Shown here: piece by piece, positions 17,256-27,133 of the stretch
Layout: every line of letters starts with the position of its first letter
Position numbering within the stretch: the first letter of the stretch is position 1
Source: Symbiodinium natans
Lineage: Eukaryota; Sar; Dinophyceae; Suessiales; Symbiodiniaceae
DNA: 35,000 nt
NCBI GenBank assembly: GCA_905221605.1
Contig: CAJNDS010000251.1
Span: forward strand, 146,235 to 181,234
Direction of reading: 5' to 3'
The notes under the pieces: generated by a model
Database searches by the model: none
Told to the model about the DNA's origin: nothing
What the model saw: the letters and a program-made list of their open reading frames with translations, nothing else
Translations under genes and position numbers: made by a program

Positions 17256-18762
17256 CTTGAAACGGCTGGGCTGATGGATTGATCCTGCTAGCACCCGCGT
17301 GTACGCAAACAGCCGCAGTGACAAAGAGCTACAAACCTGCGTGACGCAAACGAGCTGTTTGCAACAGCAGCTGCTATGAGGTGGTGCGGAGGTTAACATG
17401 GTGGGGATGATCGGGGCGTGCCAAGGTGGGCGACATCATTGCAGACTGCACTTCACTGAGACTTCAGCGGGATAGCGAATCCCAATTGTAGTCACTCCGG
17501 CCAGTCTTGGATGGCTGCGCCCCTTTGGGCTTCATGCCAGCAAAGCTAATTCGATTGGATTTTATGTGGTTGGGCGGTTGCATCCGGCACGCTCTCTCGT
17601 GCCTGGTCTATCTACTGCTGCCGCATACACCGTAAGGCTCAATCAAATATGCTACAAGCCGTGGAAAACAACTGCTGTAAACTCAGGCTATGTGGCTTGA
17701 GCCTGAACAAGACCTCCTGCAAAATCTAGGGGGTGAGTGCATCCAACATGCTGCATGTAAAACGAAGACAGGCTCCCTTTCCTTTTTCAGTTGCCAGAAG
17801 CAGCTCCTGCATGCGTCGTGAGCAAACGGCGCGATGCCCGCGGGCTGCGTGGCCGAGACGGTCGATGTGAGGTCCCTGGAGTTTCGGGACCACCTAACTA
17901 CTGGAAGCCAACGGCCATCTGCAAAAAATGGGGTTTAGGGTTTAGGGTTTAGGGTTTAGGGTTTAGGGTTTAGGGTTTAGGGTTTCGGGTTTAGGGTTTA
18001 GGGTTTGGGGTTTGGGGTTTAGGGTTTAGAGGGTTTAGGCCAGTTTAGGGTTTAGGGCCGCCACTCAGCAGACCGAGGCTAGCAATAGTCCTGAAAACAG
18101 AAAACCCCAAGCCTCCGCCAGCATCATCAACGCATCTCTGGGCACAGCTGGCAAAGCTGATCTTACAAGCTAACCCGACGCCACAGTGTCGGCTTCCTGC
18201 TCACCTGCACTCGGGTGGAGCAGGGCGTGGTCCCTGTAGGCACAATAACAGCCGATTGAGGGAATCAAAGGGCTGCATTCAAAAAGTTTGCAATGCGGCA
18301 ACCTCGGCTCTGGGAGCAAAATTTGGAAGCTATTCCACTGCTGACAAGCGTTCGCCGTCCTGCTCCCAGAGCAAGCCTCATTGATGGCAGTGTGCGGCGA
18401 TCTTCTGTCAAAAACTTGGATTCCGAAATGTTCGTCATTGATCATGTTCATCACTCAGGGCATGGATACTCAAGGCCTTAGTCCTCGGTGCGTTTGAGTT
18501 TTTCAGACTTCATGGCAAGCATTCGGCCTACGGCCGGCAAGCTCTCCGCCCGAACTGCCCAGACAGTCAACTCTCGGGCTCAGGGGGCACCGCCTTGCCC
18601 GCAGGCGCCGCCTGTGCACTGCTCTTTGATTTGTGGACTCGGGGGCCAGGAGGGGCTTTACATAGGCCGTGAACAATTCTTAAAACGGAATTACCTGCAG
18701 CAAAAACGACTCGAGTTCGGCGAAGCGGGATACGGACGCGTCCTCGGCTTATCCTCTCAGAT
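17256..18762. other. Stretch between gene X1 and polycystin unit A
   Basis: Contains the telomeric array, a perfect 12-bp inverted repeat (18307-18318 with 18361-18372), and a GC-rich patch at 17820-17900 that is open on both strands. The first exon and promoter of unit A, if present, should be here; none was recognised. Confidence 0.5.
17932..18057 (+). repeat. Interstitial TTTAGGG array
   Basis: About 15 or more units with a few variants (TTTCGGG, TTTGGGG), more degenerate toward the right end. Plant/dinoflagellate-type telomere motif, not at a sequence end. Confidence 0.95.
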
Positions 18763-18816
18763 TCAGGATGCTTTCAAGGTGCCAGCCTTCCCAGCCGCCT
18801 CTTGCTGTGCGATCGC
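18763..18816 (-). CDS. Gene X1 terminal exon candidate
   Basis: AIAQQEAAGKAGTLKAS followed by TGA, after acceptor gcatgctccag. A hydrophilic 17-residue C-terminus. Its link to the exons upstream is by order only. Confidence 0.5.
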   Translation of the reverse strand, partial: AIAQQEAAGKAGTLKAS

Positions 18817-18872
18817 CTGGAGCATGCTGCTTCAAAAGCTTGCCCCTGAAAATGCAATTCGCTACCAGTTGC

Positions 18873-18995
18873 CAATACGCAGGCAGTGAAGCACGGGAAG
18901 GCAGTGAATGAAGCTCTCGTTGCAAGACGACCCCACCACAAGCTCGACTCCATGCAGCTCCCTCGTGGGTGAGCCTGGATCATTGCTTTCACCTC
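18873..18995 (-). CDS. Gene X1 exon candidate
   Basis: After acceptor agatctgcag two frames are open; GGESNDPGSPTRELHGVELV is the more protein-like. It ends at a possible GC donor. Confidence 0.4.
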
Positions 18996-19029
18996 CTGCA
19001 GATCTGGAGATATCTGGAGAAACGTGCCT

Positions 19030-19129
19030 CTAGGTAGCATTCTTGTGACGCAGGGTGGCACGCTTGGCAAGTGAAAGGAGCTCCCAGTCCTCCTGTTCTC
19101 GCTGTCGTCTCTTCTTGCGTCTGACGGTC
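19030..19129 (-). CDS. Gene X1 exon, strongly basic cytosolic segment
   Basis: Acceptor cacagctgcag. TVRRKKRRQREQEDWELLSL then AKRATLRHKN, stop TAG at 19030-19032. It may be the true C-terminus or run into a GC donor after RHKN. A basic stretch after the membrane helix suggests that this side is cytosolic. Confidence 0.6.
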
Positions 19130-19570
19130 CTGCAGCTGTGTGGGCAAGCTCATGAAGCACAATTGCCCGACGAACAGAAGAGAACGGCATGGGACTTTGC
19201 ATTTGCGGTTTCGCGAAGTGCCCTGATGGTGCAGGGTGGCATGCTTGAAAGACCGCTCAACGTATCGCAAACCTTGGCTTTGCTACAGCAGTACATGAGA
19301 AACACCCTTCATCCCTTCCACCTATGAACCCCTGTTACTATACAGAAACCTGAATTCTCTTATACTAGGGGCTATCTGGTTTGGGAAATGCAGCCTGAAA
19401 GCCTGAATGCGGCAGTTTTTAGGTCGTAGCTTTTTGTTGAATTTCAAGCGCATATCACTGAATTTGAATGACTTGTAGCTTGATAGTTTGGGAGTTTGAT
19501 GACTAGGTCTTGAAACTGCTCGAATTAGGCTACAATAGCACTTTTCTTGCCGATGTTGAAGACCCCGAGC

Positions 19571-19645
19571 CTCGGAAGGAAGGGAAGGGGGAGGGGGGCA
19601 GGGGGGGTGGGTGGGAGGGGGGGTGGGTGGGAGGGGGGGGGGAGA
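19571..19645 (+). repeat. G-rich tract (GGGAGG/GGGTGG)
   Basis: Many runs of three or more G over 75 bp, in an X1 intron. G-quadruplex forming potential; seen directly. Confidence 0.85.
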
Positions 19646-19813
19646 AATATTCTACGAAGGGAGGAAGCCTCCAAGACACCCTACACTCCCCGTCTTCACG
19701 ATACTGGCTACTGCTTACTGCTTAACGCCTTGCTGTTGCCATGGTGTGCCGCCAACGCGCAGCCCTTCAAAACAGTACAGTGCAGCCCCGGGTCGATGGA
19801 TCGACCAGCTCAC

Positions 19814-19871
19814 CACCAAACAAGGCGCCAGCAGCACCCAAGGCCAAAATCAGCACTATGGGCACCATCAC
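19814..19871 (-). CDS. Gene X1 exon, transmembrane helix
   Basis: Acceptor gctttgcacag and donor GTGAGC. VMVPIVLILALGAAGALFG is a clean single helix. It joins 19962-20094 in phase 0. Confidence 0.68.
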
Positions 19872-19961
19872 CTGTGCAAAGCACGAAGCCTTTCTGATCA
19901 AAGCCTTTCAGTGCGAAGGTGGAACTTCCACGTGAAGTGCACAAGCTGTTGCTGAAAAGAC

Positions 19962-20094
19962 GTACGTCCGAAAGTGCGTTTTTATCTTCGAGTCCACCAA
20001 AGCACGGCTCTCTGCGTGCAAAACCGCCTGCACCAAAGGCGGCCACTGGGCAAAGAAAGGTGGATCCTTGCGGATCGCCTGCACTGACGGAATC
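19962..20094 (-). CDS. Gene X1 exon, soluble domain
   Basis: Acceptor gcctttgacag. IPSVQAIRKDPPFFAQWPPL then VQAVLHAESRALVDSKIKTH. Function not recognised. Confidence 0.62.
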
Positions 20095-20280
20095 CTGTCA
20101 AAGGCAAACGCTTGGCCACACAAAGTTTCAAGTCAAACGCTCTTGTTGGCCTGACAGAAGCTGTCTTCCAATTCCAAACCCTCTCTGGAAATGACAAGAG
20201 CTGGGACAAAAGGTGCGGGACCCAAAACCAAGAAGAGAGCTTGAACCGGTGGCTGAAACCCGAAGCTAGGCACAAGATAC

Positions 20281-20367
20281 CGAAAGATTTCGAAGCTTCC
20301 GAAAGTGTCCCGCCCAGCACGTCTTGCGCCATAGCCGGGGACGCGCCAAGCAGTGCCAACGAGATGG
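20281..20367 (-). CDS. Gene X1 exon, signal-peptide-like
   Basis: Acceptor gcatgtctcag and donor GTATCT. ISLALLGASPAMAQDVLGGT has a hydrophobic core and an A-M-A end like a signal peptide cleavage site, which would fit a single-pass membrane protein. No start codon was located upstream. Confidence 0.5.
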
Positions 20368-20423
20368 CTGAGACATGCGCCTGACGGCATTGGCTCAGAC
20401 TCAGGCTCAAGGGTTGCATCCGG

Positions 20424-20449
20424 AACCCCAAACCCTAAACCCTAAACCA
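20424..20449 (-). repeat. Short CCCTAAA telomere-type stretch
   Basis: About three CCCTAAA units, in the orientation opposite to the arrays at 7.0 and 17.9 kb. Confidence 0.85.
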
Positions 20450-21126
20450 GGTTATCCTTGTAGGCTGCGGGTAAGGAGAGCATAGGTGGAGTACCCACCC
20501 AGCATTCAGATCTGAAGGCTTGCGGATCTTGGGTGCCAAAACGGCCCTGAAGCAGACAGCGCGAAACCCAACCAAAATTCCTTTTTCAGTTTATTCATCG
20601 ACCTCAGCCTCAAGCTTGCCCCAAGGTCACACACACAGACACACTGTCTGGAGTCCTTGGGAGTCGAGTACATGCAGTAGGCATCGGCTGATGTGTCCCG
20701 CTTAAGGACAACCAAGAATGTTGACATGAACAAACATTCTGCTTTTCCAACCTGGTCTACATACTTGTAGCGTCCAGCTGCAGCTGAGTCATAACCAGGA
20801 CTAAGTCCACAGTGACATACAGCACCAACTAGCCCGCAGAGGCTATCCAGTGCTGTCCGCAGCCTCGGTGGCATTTCGTCGCACTGAGCCGCACGGCTGG
20901 ACGAAACTAGGCCTGGGATCAAAGTTGAAAGTGTGCGACAAAGAGAATGCCTGGCCTGTCTCAACTATAAGCACCATCTTAGGAGTTCAGGCTTGCGTCA
21001 ATTGCAATGCTGTGGAGAGGCATAAGCAATTAGAGCCCCCACTTCATCGATCGTCTGGATGATACTTCTCGAAAGGCCCGTCTGCCTGCGCACTGCCTAA
21101 TCTCCACAGGGAGGCTCTGAGGAGCC

Positions 21127-21218
21127 TCAAGCCAGAGCCCTTCCAAGACAGCCAACAACCAAGAGCACACCAAGAGGCCCCAGGACGGCCAGAAGCGCCG
21201 CCATGACTGCGATCACAC
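21127..21218 (-). CDS. Gene X2 terminal exon, transmembrane helix
   Basis: Acceptor gaccatgtcag followed by G; stop TGA at 21127-21129. VIAVMAALLAVLGPLGVLLV then VGCLGRALA. It joins 21284-21457 in phase across a 65-nt intron. Confidence 0.62.
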
Positions 21219-21283
21219 CTGACATGGTCGGCATCAACGACCTACTGCTTGAATACTCTCCACAGTCAGAACAGTCTTGGGAC

Positions 21284-21457
21284 CGTCGCAGTCTCCAGAC
21301 GTTCTGGACCACATCCAGCCATTGGACACCGACCGAACGCCAGAATTAAAAGCCCGAAGCTCTCCACTATTGAAGACGGAACCGAGCATTTGCCGAGGCG
21401 CATCGTCTTCGACGCTGAGGCGCCATGACAAGCAGAGAACGTTCAACTCAACCGAAG
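21284..21457 (-). CDS. Gene X2 exon, probable extracellular domain
   Basis: SVELNVLCLSWRLSVEDDAP, then RQMLGSVFNSGELRAF and SVSNGWMWSRTSGDCD before donor GTCCCA. No family recognised. Its place just before a helix suggests the lumenal or outer side of a single-pass protein. Confidence 0.58.
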
Positions 21458-22131
21458 CTTGATTTAAAATGCAGCAGGGCGAATACCGCAATTGGGCCAC
21501 CAGAGATAGAGGGCACCTGACATTCAATCCAAAGCTCAGCTTGTTCGAGCAGAGTTTGCTACTAGTTTGCTGCCACTTTGGCTTTCTAGTTTCGTATGTT
21601 CACGGTCTCCTGAACCTGAGAGCTAACTAAACAAGCAACATTGCTAACCTGAACCGCGAGAACAAGTGGGGGGGTCGGGCTGACGCCGGGAGGCAGGCCA
21701 GGTTCGGTCTCTCTCTCTCCGCACCGTACCGCTTTGTTTGAATTCGAAAGCCAGACCCTGACCTCTGTCCCGAAGCCCACATGTCCAACTGAAAGCAAGC
21801 CTACTTTCCACATTGGGTGTATTTCAGCGAAGATAGTAGGACAGCACGTAGTTGTCTCGACCCAGAGCCACTATGCCACATCATCATATTGACATGTTGT
21901 CATACATGCAGAGTCAATGCAGAGCACAGATGACATTGCCAATCATCGATTCAGCAAATGATACAAATGAGTGCCATCGTGTGAGTCCTGCAGCTCTTTT
22001 GCTGTCTAGCCGTTGGAATAATCCGGCGCTGCGGTGCCTCACCCAACACGCTGGGTTAGCAGCACCTTCTTCTTCCGCCGAGAACTTTTAGGAGCTGGTA
22101 AAGGTCTAGGCGGTTGGGTGGTTTCGGGTTT

Positions 22132-22153
22132 GGGCTCTAAGGACTTAGAGCCC
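22132..22153. repeat. Near-perfect palindrome, 10-bp arms with 2-nt centre
   Basis: GGGCTCTAAG, GA, CTTAGAGCCC. Confidence 0.9.
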
Positions 22154-22246
22154 GCACTGCACACTCGTGTGATTTCGCGTGCTTACTTCTTTGTGGGTCG
22201 TGAAATTGAGAGGTTGCCTGCGCAAGACAAAACGATAGCTTCCTCA

Positions 22247-22311
22247 GTGCAAGTACCAGATTTCTGGTAGAGTCTTGAACTCGAGAGTTGCTGCCTCGCT
22301 GGTACTTGCAC
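22247..22311. repeat. Inverted repeat, 13-bp arms
   Basis: GTGCAAGTACCAG at 22247-22259 pairs with CTGGTACTTGCAC at 22299-22311. Weaker nested complementarity (around TAGAGTCTTGAA) extends to about 22345. It could fold in RNA from either strand. Confidence 0.85.
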
Positions 22312-22490
22312 GGATTCAAGACACCTACTAGACTCTACTGGACGTACTAGACCCTGCACTGGCTAGTCATCTCCAGGCTCCGCTGCGGAGCTGACTGGAA
22401 TGGTGTGAAACCTTCTTGCCCAAACAAAGTGCCAACACACATCCACATCCCTTTCGCACTTCAGTCTGAAAGCTAAACGGCGTAGTCAAC

Positions 22491-22669
22491 TTATTTTTTC
22501 TTGTCATCTATCCTCGGAGCGCTCGCGGGAGAACGCAGAGAACGAAGGCATCGCTCAAGGCTGCTCCGAGTCGCCTGCGCTCTCAGCAAGAGCGCCAAGA
22601 TGCGCAAAGCCTCCGCAATTCGAGCCCCTTCGAACTCCCCCAGATCTTCCCAAAAGAGCCGGAACACGC
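22491..22669 (-). CDS. Gene C terminal exon
   Basis: FRLFWEDLGEFEGARIAEAL then RILALLLRAQATRSSLERCL, ending APRIDDKKK and TAA. Amphipathic helical. It follows the previous exon in phase across 63 nt. Confidence 0.62.
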
Positions 22670-22732
22670 CTCAGCTAAGCATGGCTTGAACTCTGGCATG
22701 CTGCTCTGAATCCGATGAAAAGAATTCCACAC

Positions 22733-22887
22733 GCCCGCGCCTCAGATAGGTCTGAAGAGAATTCCAAGCCTCGGTGAGTGGCTTCATGAAGGTCTCAACT
22801 TCTGTGTTCCGCTGTTGTGCCTCATGATGGTCTTCTCTGGCCCCCGGCGTGTTTGCGCCGATCTCCGACAGCCCGCAGGTCTCACAC
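22733..22887 (-). CDS. Gene C exon with CxxC
   Basis: Acceptor cactacacaag followed by G. CETCGLSEIGANTPGARED, then TEVETFMKPLTEAWNSLQTY. The CxxC may pair with the CPYC of the neighbouring exon as a zinc-ribbon-like site. The phase between these two exons is not settled. Confidence 0.6.
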
Positions 22888-23051
22888 CTTGTGTAGTGGC
22901 AGGTGGCAAGTGACCGTACGAACATCCGGCACCAAACATGGACCACAACGCTTGCTTCAAGAGGCCAGCGACACAAGAGCATCCACCACATCTCGCTGAA
23001 CCCTGAGCCCTTCAACATCTCTCCGAAGCAGTTGAGAAGGCTGCAGCTTGC

Positions 23052-23099
23052 CCTTATAGGAGGCCAGGTAGGTGGACCCGCAATAAGGGCACCTGCACA
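23052..23099 (-). CDS. Gene C exon with CxxC (zinc-ribbon-like)
   Basis: VCRCPYCGSTYLASYK between acceptor caactgaag and a GC donor (gcaagc) that closely resembles GTAAGT. A zinc-binding role is inferred from C-x-x-C pairs only. Confidence 0.55.
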
Positions 23100-23319
23100 C
23101 TTCAGTTGGCGCAGCGTTCTTGTGCCGAATATGGGTTTCGTCAGCGCTTACAGTCAACGTTCTTGTTTCCTCCTAGTCGACGGATTTCAGTGCCCACTCG
23201 ATGTGAGACATTGTGAGAATGCACAGTGACTGAAAAGTGCCCTACTTGGCACAACGAGTCCCCCAGACTTCCACACTAAGCTGTCAGGTAAGGTTCCAAC
23301 AAACCTGAACCAGCTTCGG

Positions 23320-23364
23320 ACAGCGACACCACAACCTCCACAACCTCCGCAACCTCCACAACCT
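23320..23364 (+). repeat. CACAACCTC/CGCAACCTC minisatellite
   Basis: About five 9-bp units, CNCAACCTC-like, in an intron of gene C. Confidence 0.85.
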
Positions 23365-23460
23365 GTCGAACCCCTGAGTCGAGCACGACAAGGACGTATC
23401 ATTGGCGCCGATGGCAGTGAAGGATGCAGCGCAAAGCTTCACATCCTCCGCGCTCGCCTT

Positions 23461-23553
23461 TCAACATCTTGCAACATCTTGCAACTGCCTCTTCCGTTTG
23501 AGGAGTGCTGCGGACAGCGGTAACTGGAGGGGCGTCGGATTTGACCGCTCGAA
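23461..23553 (-). CDS. Gene C exon
   Basis: Acceptor tcttgcaag. In the frame that continues the previous exon (phase 0): FERSNPTPLQLPLSAALLKR, KRQLQDVARC. A second frame is also open here. Confidence 0.5.
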   Translation of the reverse strand, partial: FERSNPTPLQLPLSAALLKRKRQLQDVARC

Positions 23554-23632
23554 CTTGCAAGACAGTCGCAAGACTATCAACATGTCCGGATGGTCTTGTG
23601 GGGCAAAACCGAGGCATGGGGAGCACCTTCAC

Positions 23633-23790
23633 GGCTGTCGGCTGTCGAAGCTGCAATTTTGCAGCAACAGCAAGCTTCCGCGCCTTCGGGTCAAAGTTGA
23701 TTTGGTGCTTGTCTGTTGCCTGCCAGAGGATCTGACAATCATGCATCAGGCTGGTCAACCCATTGAAGAGGCGTTGCTTAGAAGCATTTT
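23633..23790 (-). CDS. Gene C exon
   Basis: Acceptor tgagagcag and donor GTGAAG. NASKQRLFNGLTSLMHDCQI, then KHQINFDPKARKLAVAAKLQ. Good coding character; family unknown. Confidence 0.6.
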
Positions 23791-23966
23791 CTGCTCTCAC
23801 ATCACCCCTCTGCGGTTGCAGTCGTTCGGCGTGAGACATATCTACTAACAACCGATAAAAGCCCTGAGGCTACGAGGCTACGACGATGTGCGTAGCCAAC
23901 GTGCTGCATTGCAGCAACAGAAAGCGTCGCGGCAGTGGCCAGTGGCCACTCAGGCTTGATCATGGC

Positions 23967-24030
23967 TCAGGCTTCGTACTGCTCCAATTCGAGAATGGCA
24001 TTTGCCCAATGAAAGTACTTGCGGGTACCT
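23967..24030 (-). CDS. Gene D terminal exon
   Basis: GTRKYFHWANAILELEQYEA followed by TGA, after acceptor caccctcgag. Confidence 0.55.
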
Positions 24031-24133
24031 CTCGAGGGTGCGCATGCTGGCTCTTTGCTCTTCCCTGGCCCACGCGTTGTCCCACCTAAGTGTTTGATTG
24101 TTCGGATGTTGATGGCCGCCAGGACGTCCACAC

Positions 24134-24201
24134 CTGCCAAGTTGTGTTTCCAAAGAGCAGACTTGTAAGGAATCCACAAGCTGGCCCTGCAGGGCCCCCG
24201 A
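24134..24201 (-). CDS. Gene D exon
   Basis: GGPAGPACGFLTSLLFGNTT between acceptor gccatgcaag and donor GTGTGG. Weakly hydrophobic. A competing frame (CRASLWIPYKSALWKHN) runs through. A further candidate exon, LSILPPEGPGWNYVLPSCD, ends at 24296. Confidence 0.42.
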
Positions 24202-24641
24202 CTTGCATGGCGACTCTCATAGCATCTAGAACCAGGCATCACATGAGGGAAGAACATAATTCCATCCGGGGCCTTCCGGAGGGAGGATGCTCAGCGCTGA
24301 CACAGGCAAGTCAACGACCTGCAGCTTTCAGTGAAACTGAGAAATGCATGAGGTCAGATGGCTCTACTGGTGTCGTTATGTGTCGTTTGGTGTCGTTTGA
24401 GAGGCATTACCAGGGTGCGTTTGCACTGCATTAAGACGCACAATGCCTGCATCATGCGAGGTCACTGTGTGGTACGCACACTACAAGACATGGATATGTT
24501 GAACAAATTTCGGATGTACAGTTGTGGGCTCAGCCACTCCACATGCTGTATCCTCGTTCCAGCACGACCGTACAATTTAACATCTCAGGCTCTCAGGGCC
24601 CCGTTGAAGAAGTTAAGTCCGTGCAGCTCAGACTAGCATAC

Positions 24642-24708
24642 CCTGTCCCCGAGCAGGCTCCTGCCTGCTTCAGCGGCGCCGTCTCATACTCCGAGTCCAG
24701 CATGTTCC
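24642..24708 (-). CDS. Gene D exon, cytosolic tail
   Basis: Acceptor actcaatgcag followed by G; donor GTATGC. NMLDSEYETAPLKQAGACSG. Confidence 0.58.
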
Positions 24709-24796
24709 CTGCATTGAGTGCACACAACTGTCACACCATCTTTCGGTGCACGAGGAAGACCGTTTGTCTGCACTGCTACGGCCATCACAGAAAAGC

Positions 24797-24869
24797 CGGA
24801 GGGCGGATGTTCATCTTGCCAGAAGGGGCGCTCCCCTCTTTGTCATTCTCGTCAGTGTTTTCCGTTGGC
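24797..24869 (-). CDS. Gene D exon, acidic tail
   Basis: Acceptor acgctccag followed by G; GC donor. PTENTDENDKEGSAPSGKMN. Polar and acidic, as for a tail after a membrane helix. Confidence 0.58.
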
Positions 24870-24911
24870 CTGGAGCGTTGTGAACGTGAAATGCAGTCAG
24901 GGTCCTGCTAC

Positions 24912-24998
24912 CAGCTCCAGCAATAAGCCAAGCAACGCCATGGTCACAATCGCCCGGGCTAACAGGAAGACACGCCATCCTTCAACAAGGCGGCGCAG
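24912..24998 (-). CDS. Gene D exon, transmembrane helix
   Basis: Exactly 29 codons between ccctgctcag and GTAGCA. LRRLVEGWRVFLLARAIVTM followed by ALLGLLLEL. The basic N-side suggests that side is cytosolic. Confidence 0.62.
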
Positions 24999-25175
24999 CT
25001 GAGCAGGGATTTAAGTGCTGCGTTTGAAAGCCAACCACGGTTGCGACAGAGACTGACACCCTACCACTCTCGACACACTACCGCTCTTATGCCAGCATGC
25101 AAGTCGCCGACAAACAAAAGCCGGAGGAAAAGATGCAGCATCACGGGACACTACTAAGCAATAAAACGTGCGGGC

Positions 25176-25285
25176 TTTGTTCCACGTCAAGAGTCCAGCT
25201 AGCTCGCGGACGGTCTTGATGCCAAGCTTCTCCAGGGTTGCCTCTCCATTTTCCCCGGAGAGGCCTGCGTCGGAGAATCCGGAGA
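25176..25285 (-). CDS. Gene D exon, helix-hairpin-helix-like segment
   Basis: Acceptor agccccag. GLSGENGEATLEKLGIKTVR then ELAGLLTWNK. L-x-x-L-G-I-x-T-V-x-x-L-A is a typical HhH-like motif. It completes in phase the codon left open by exon 26472-26572. The 3' border is approximate. Confidence 0.62.
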
Positions 25286-25927
25286 CTGGGGCTACTAAGG
25301 TATCCAGTCATGTTGAGGTTTGGATCTCTGCCAGTTGCAGCGGGCGTCCACTCAATCGAGTTGGACATATGTGGCTCTGCATGAGAAGTCGAAGTGGAAA
25401 GAGGAGCAGGAGGAGGACGACGACGACGGGGAGAACGAGGAGGCGGAGCGGCGGCAGGGGCAAAGAGCAGCAAGAGTACTAGGGGTAAGGGGTAGCAAAA
25501 GGAGCGAGTAGGAGTAAGAGATGCAAGGAGGAATAGGAGAAGCAGTACTAGACCTACAGTAGCAGTAGCAATCACGAAGCCCGTGGTCGACCCATCGGCG
25601 AAGCCAATTGTAGCCCGTTAAGTAGTTAGCCGACTTAGGAATCCCTTGTCGGGCTAGGTGTTTTGCCGGCTTGTTTTTGATGTACCAAAGATATTACAAG
25701 CAAGGCGGCTCATTCGTCACTTAGTAACCCGAGCGCTCGTCCGAATAGTACGAATTGTATAGTACGTATAGTCGTACCTATACGTAAAGGGCGACAGGAA
25801 GCGAAAGGAAAAGAAGGTACAACTCACACTTTTGTGCACATTGCACGAAACGCAGGTTTTAACAGAGTGAAGTCGGAGATAATATGGTGTCAACTACGAT
25901 CCCTTAAAAAGAAGAAGAAAAAGAAGC

Positions 25928-25969
25928 AGCAGTAGTAGTAGTAGTACTACTACTACTACTACTACTACG

Positions 25970-26025
<56 letters not shown>

Positions 26026-26108
26026 TACCACTACCACTACCACTACCACTACCACTACCACTACCACTACCACTACCACTACCACTACCACTACCACTAC
26101 CACTACCA

Positions 26109-26179
<71 letters not shown>

Positions 26180-26181
26180 GC
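25928..26181 (+). repeat. (TAC)n with internal (CCACTA)n microsatellite
   Basis: TAC units flank a central block of alternating ACC/ACT (hexamer CCACTA). The poly-valine frame on the - strand is an artefact. Confidence 0.97.
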
Positions 26182-26356
26182 TCCTCCTCCTACTACTAGT
26201 ACTAGTACTCTTACTCGTACTCGTAGTCGTAGTCGTAATCGTAGTCGTTGGCAGGAGTAGGAGCAGGAGCAGGAGTAGGAGCGCTGCAGTCTGCTATAGC
26301 TCGCTTCGTAGCAACACTAGCATCTTTGGCCAGATTACCTGATTGGATTGGCAGTT

Positions 26357-26420
26357 CGGCTCCTCCTCCTCCTCCTCCTCCTCCTCCTCCTCCTTCTCCT
26401 CCTCCTCCTCCCTCCTCCTT
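26357..26420 (+). repeat. (CTC)n microsatellite
   Basis: Nearly pure CTC/TCC run with one TTC interruption; pyrimidine-only on the + strand. Confidence 0.95.
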
Positions 26421-26471
26421 TTTACCATAGTGGTAGTGCCGCTGCTATGCAACTGAGGCGACGCTTGGTGC

Positions 26472-26572
26472 CTCTAATGGCATGCACTGGAGAATCCAGG
26501 ATCTCCTTGATGCTTTTGCCTCTGAAGTCCTGCGCCAACGCGAGAGTGGATGCAGTTCGGTCACGAGAAGCC
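26472..26572 (-). CDS. Gene D exon, first half of the HhH-like repeat
   Basis: Acceptor gatgccttag followed by G; GC donor. ALAQDFRGKSIKEILDSPVH. Joined to 25176-25285 it gives ...DSPVHAIR-VSGFSDAG...LGIKTV. Upstream at 26575-26665 an open frame (IVTLHDISDSFFKQTTMYVV) could be a further exon. Confidence 0.6.
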
Positions 26573-26874
26573 CTAAGGCATCATCTGAAGCAATGAATAC
26601 GACGTACATGGTTGTCTGCTTGAAAAAGGAGTCGGAAATGTCGTGCAAAGTTACGATACTGTTGTGGTGTGAAAGCCAGGCGAGTTCTGGTGGTTCGTTT
26701 GGGCTGTCGACGCCGCAAGTCAGCCAGCCCAAACCACTACGGAAAACTCGTTAATGATCTTTGGTCAGAGCAGCACTACGTCACTAGGTGTCACCAAGTG
26801 CCTTTTCCTATTGGCGCTGGCGGCCAAGCTTTGTGTAGTTCGACAGTGACGTGCAAGGCGTGGCAAAGTACAAG

Positions 26875-27005
26875 GAGTTCTGTGCACTCGTTCGTACATG
26901 CCCATCATCGTCCTTCACCACAGCCAGGTTCATGTTCATCTTGTAAGGATCGTCGGTCCAGCCCTGCACGTGACCTCGGTTCTCTCGGAGGGCTACCACA
27001 TCCAA
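26875..27005 (-). CDS. Region E exon
   Basis: LDVVALRENRGHVQGWTDDP, then YKMNMNLAVVKDDDGHVRTS. Good coding character; borders uncertain. A GTGAAG after NLAV could be a donor. Confidence 0.5.
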
Positions 27006-27072
27006 GCATGTGATGTCTCATGTAATGAATCATTAGGCAATGGACCTCCCTGATGTGCCTAGTGTAATACAT

Positions 27073-27133
27073 TTAATACATGTTGGTCCAGCCGCGGACG
27101 TAGTGCGCAGCCAACTGCTCCTCGGACAACTTG
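27073..27133 (-). CDS. Region E exon
   Basis: KLSEEQLAAHYVRGWTNMY followed by TAA, after acceptor gaaatggttgag. Its HYVRGWT echoes HVQGWT in the next exon. Confidence 0.5.

Larger units (their letters stand above)
21458..22490. other. Intergenic/intron stretch between genes C and X2
   Basis: One weak exon candidate near 21.73-21.75 kb (EVRVWLSNSNKAVRCGE). Holds two inverted repeats: 22132-22153 and 22247-22311. Confidence 0.45.
25286..26471. other. Gene D intron, microsatellite-rich
   Basis: Carries a purine-rich GGA/CGA patch at 25395-25460, the TAC array, short GTA/CGT tracts and the CTC array. No exon. Confidence 0.7.

Noticed and set aside
18319-18510. + strand open frames around 18.3-18.9 kb
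   Set aside because: They overlap an inverted repeat and - strand exon candidates, with no start context or domain.
20385-20412. Possible dinoflagellate spliced-leader relic (ggctcag...ggctcaag)
   Set aside because: Only the last few bases match the leader's end, with no CCATTTT core, and the strand is opposite to the genes.
25894-26115. Poly-valine/leucine open frame on the - strand
   Set aside because: Pure translation of the TAC/CCACTA microsatellite; no splice or start support.
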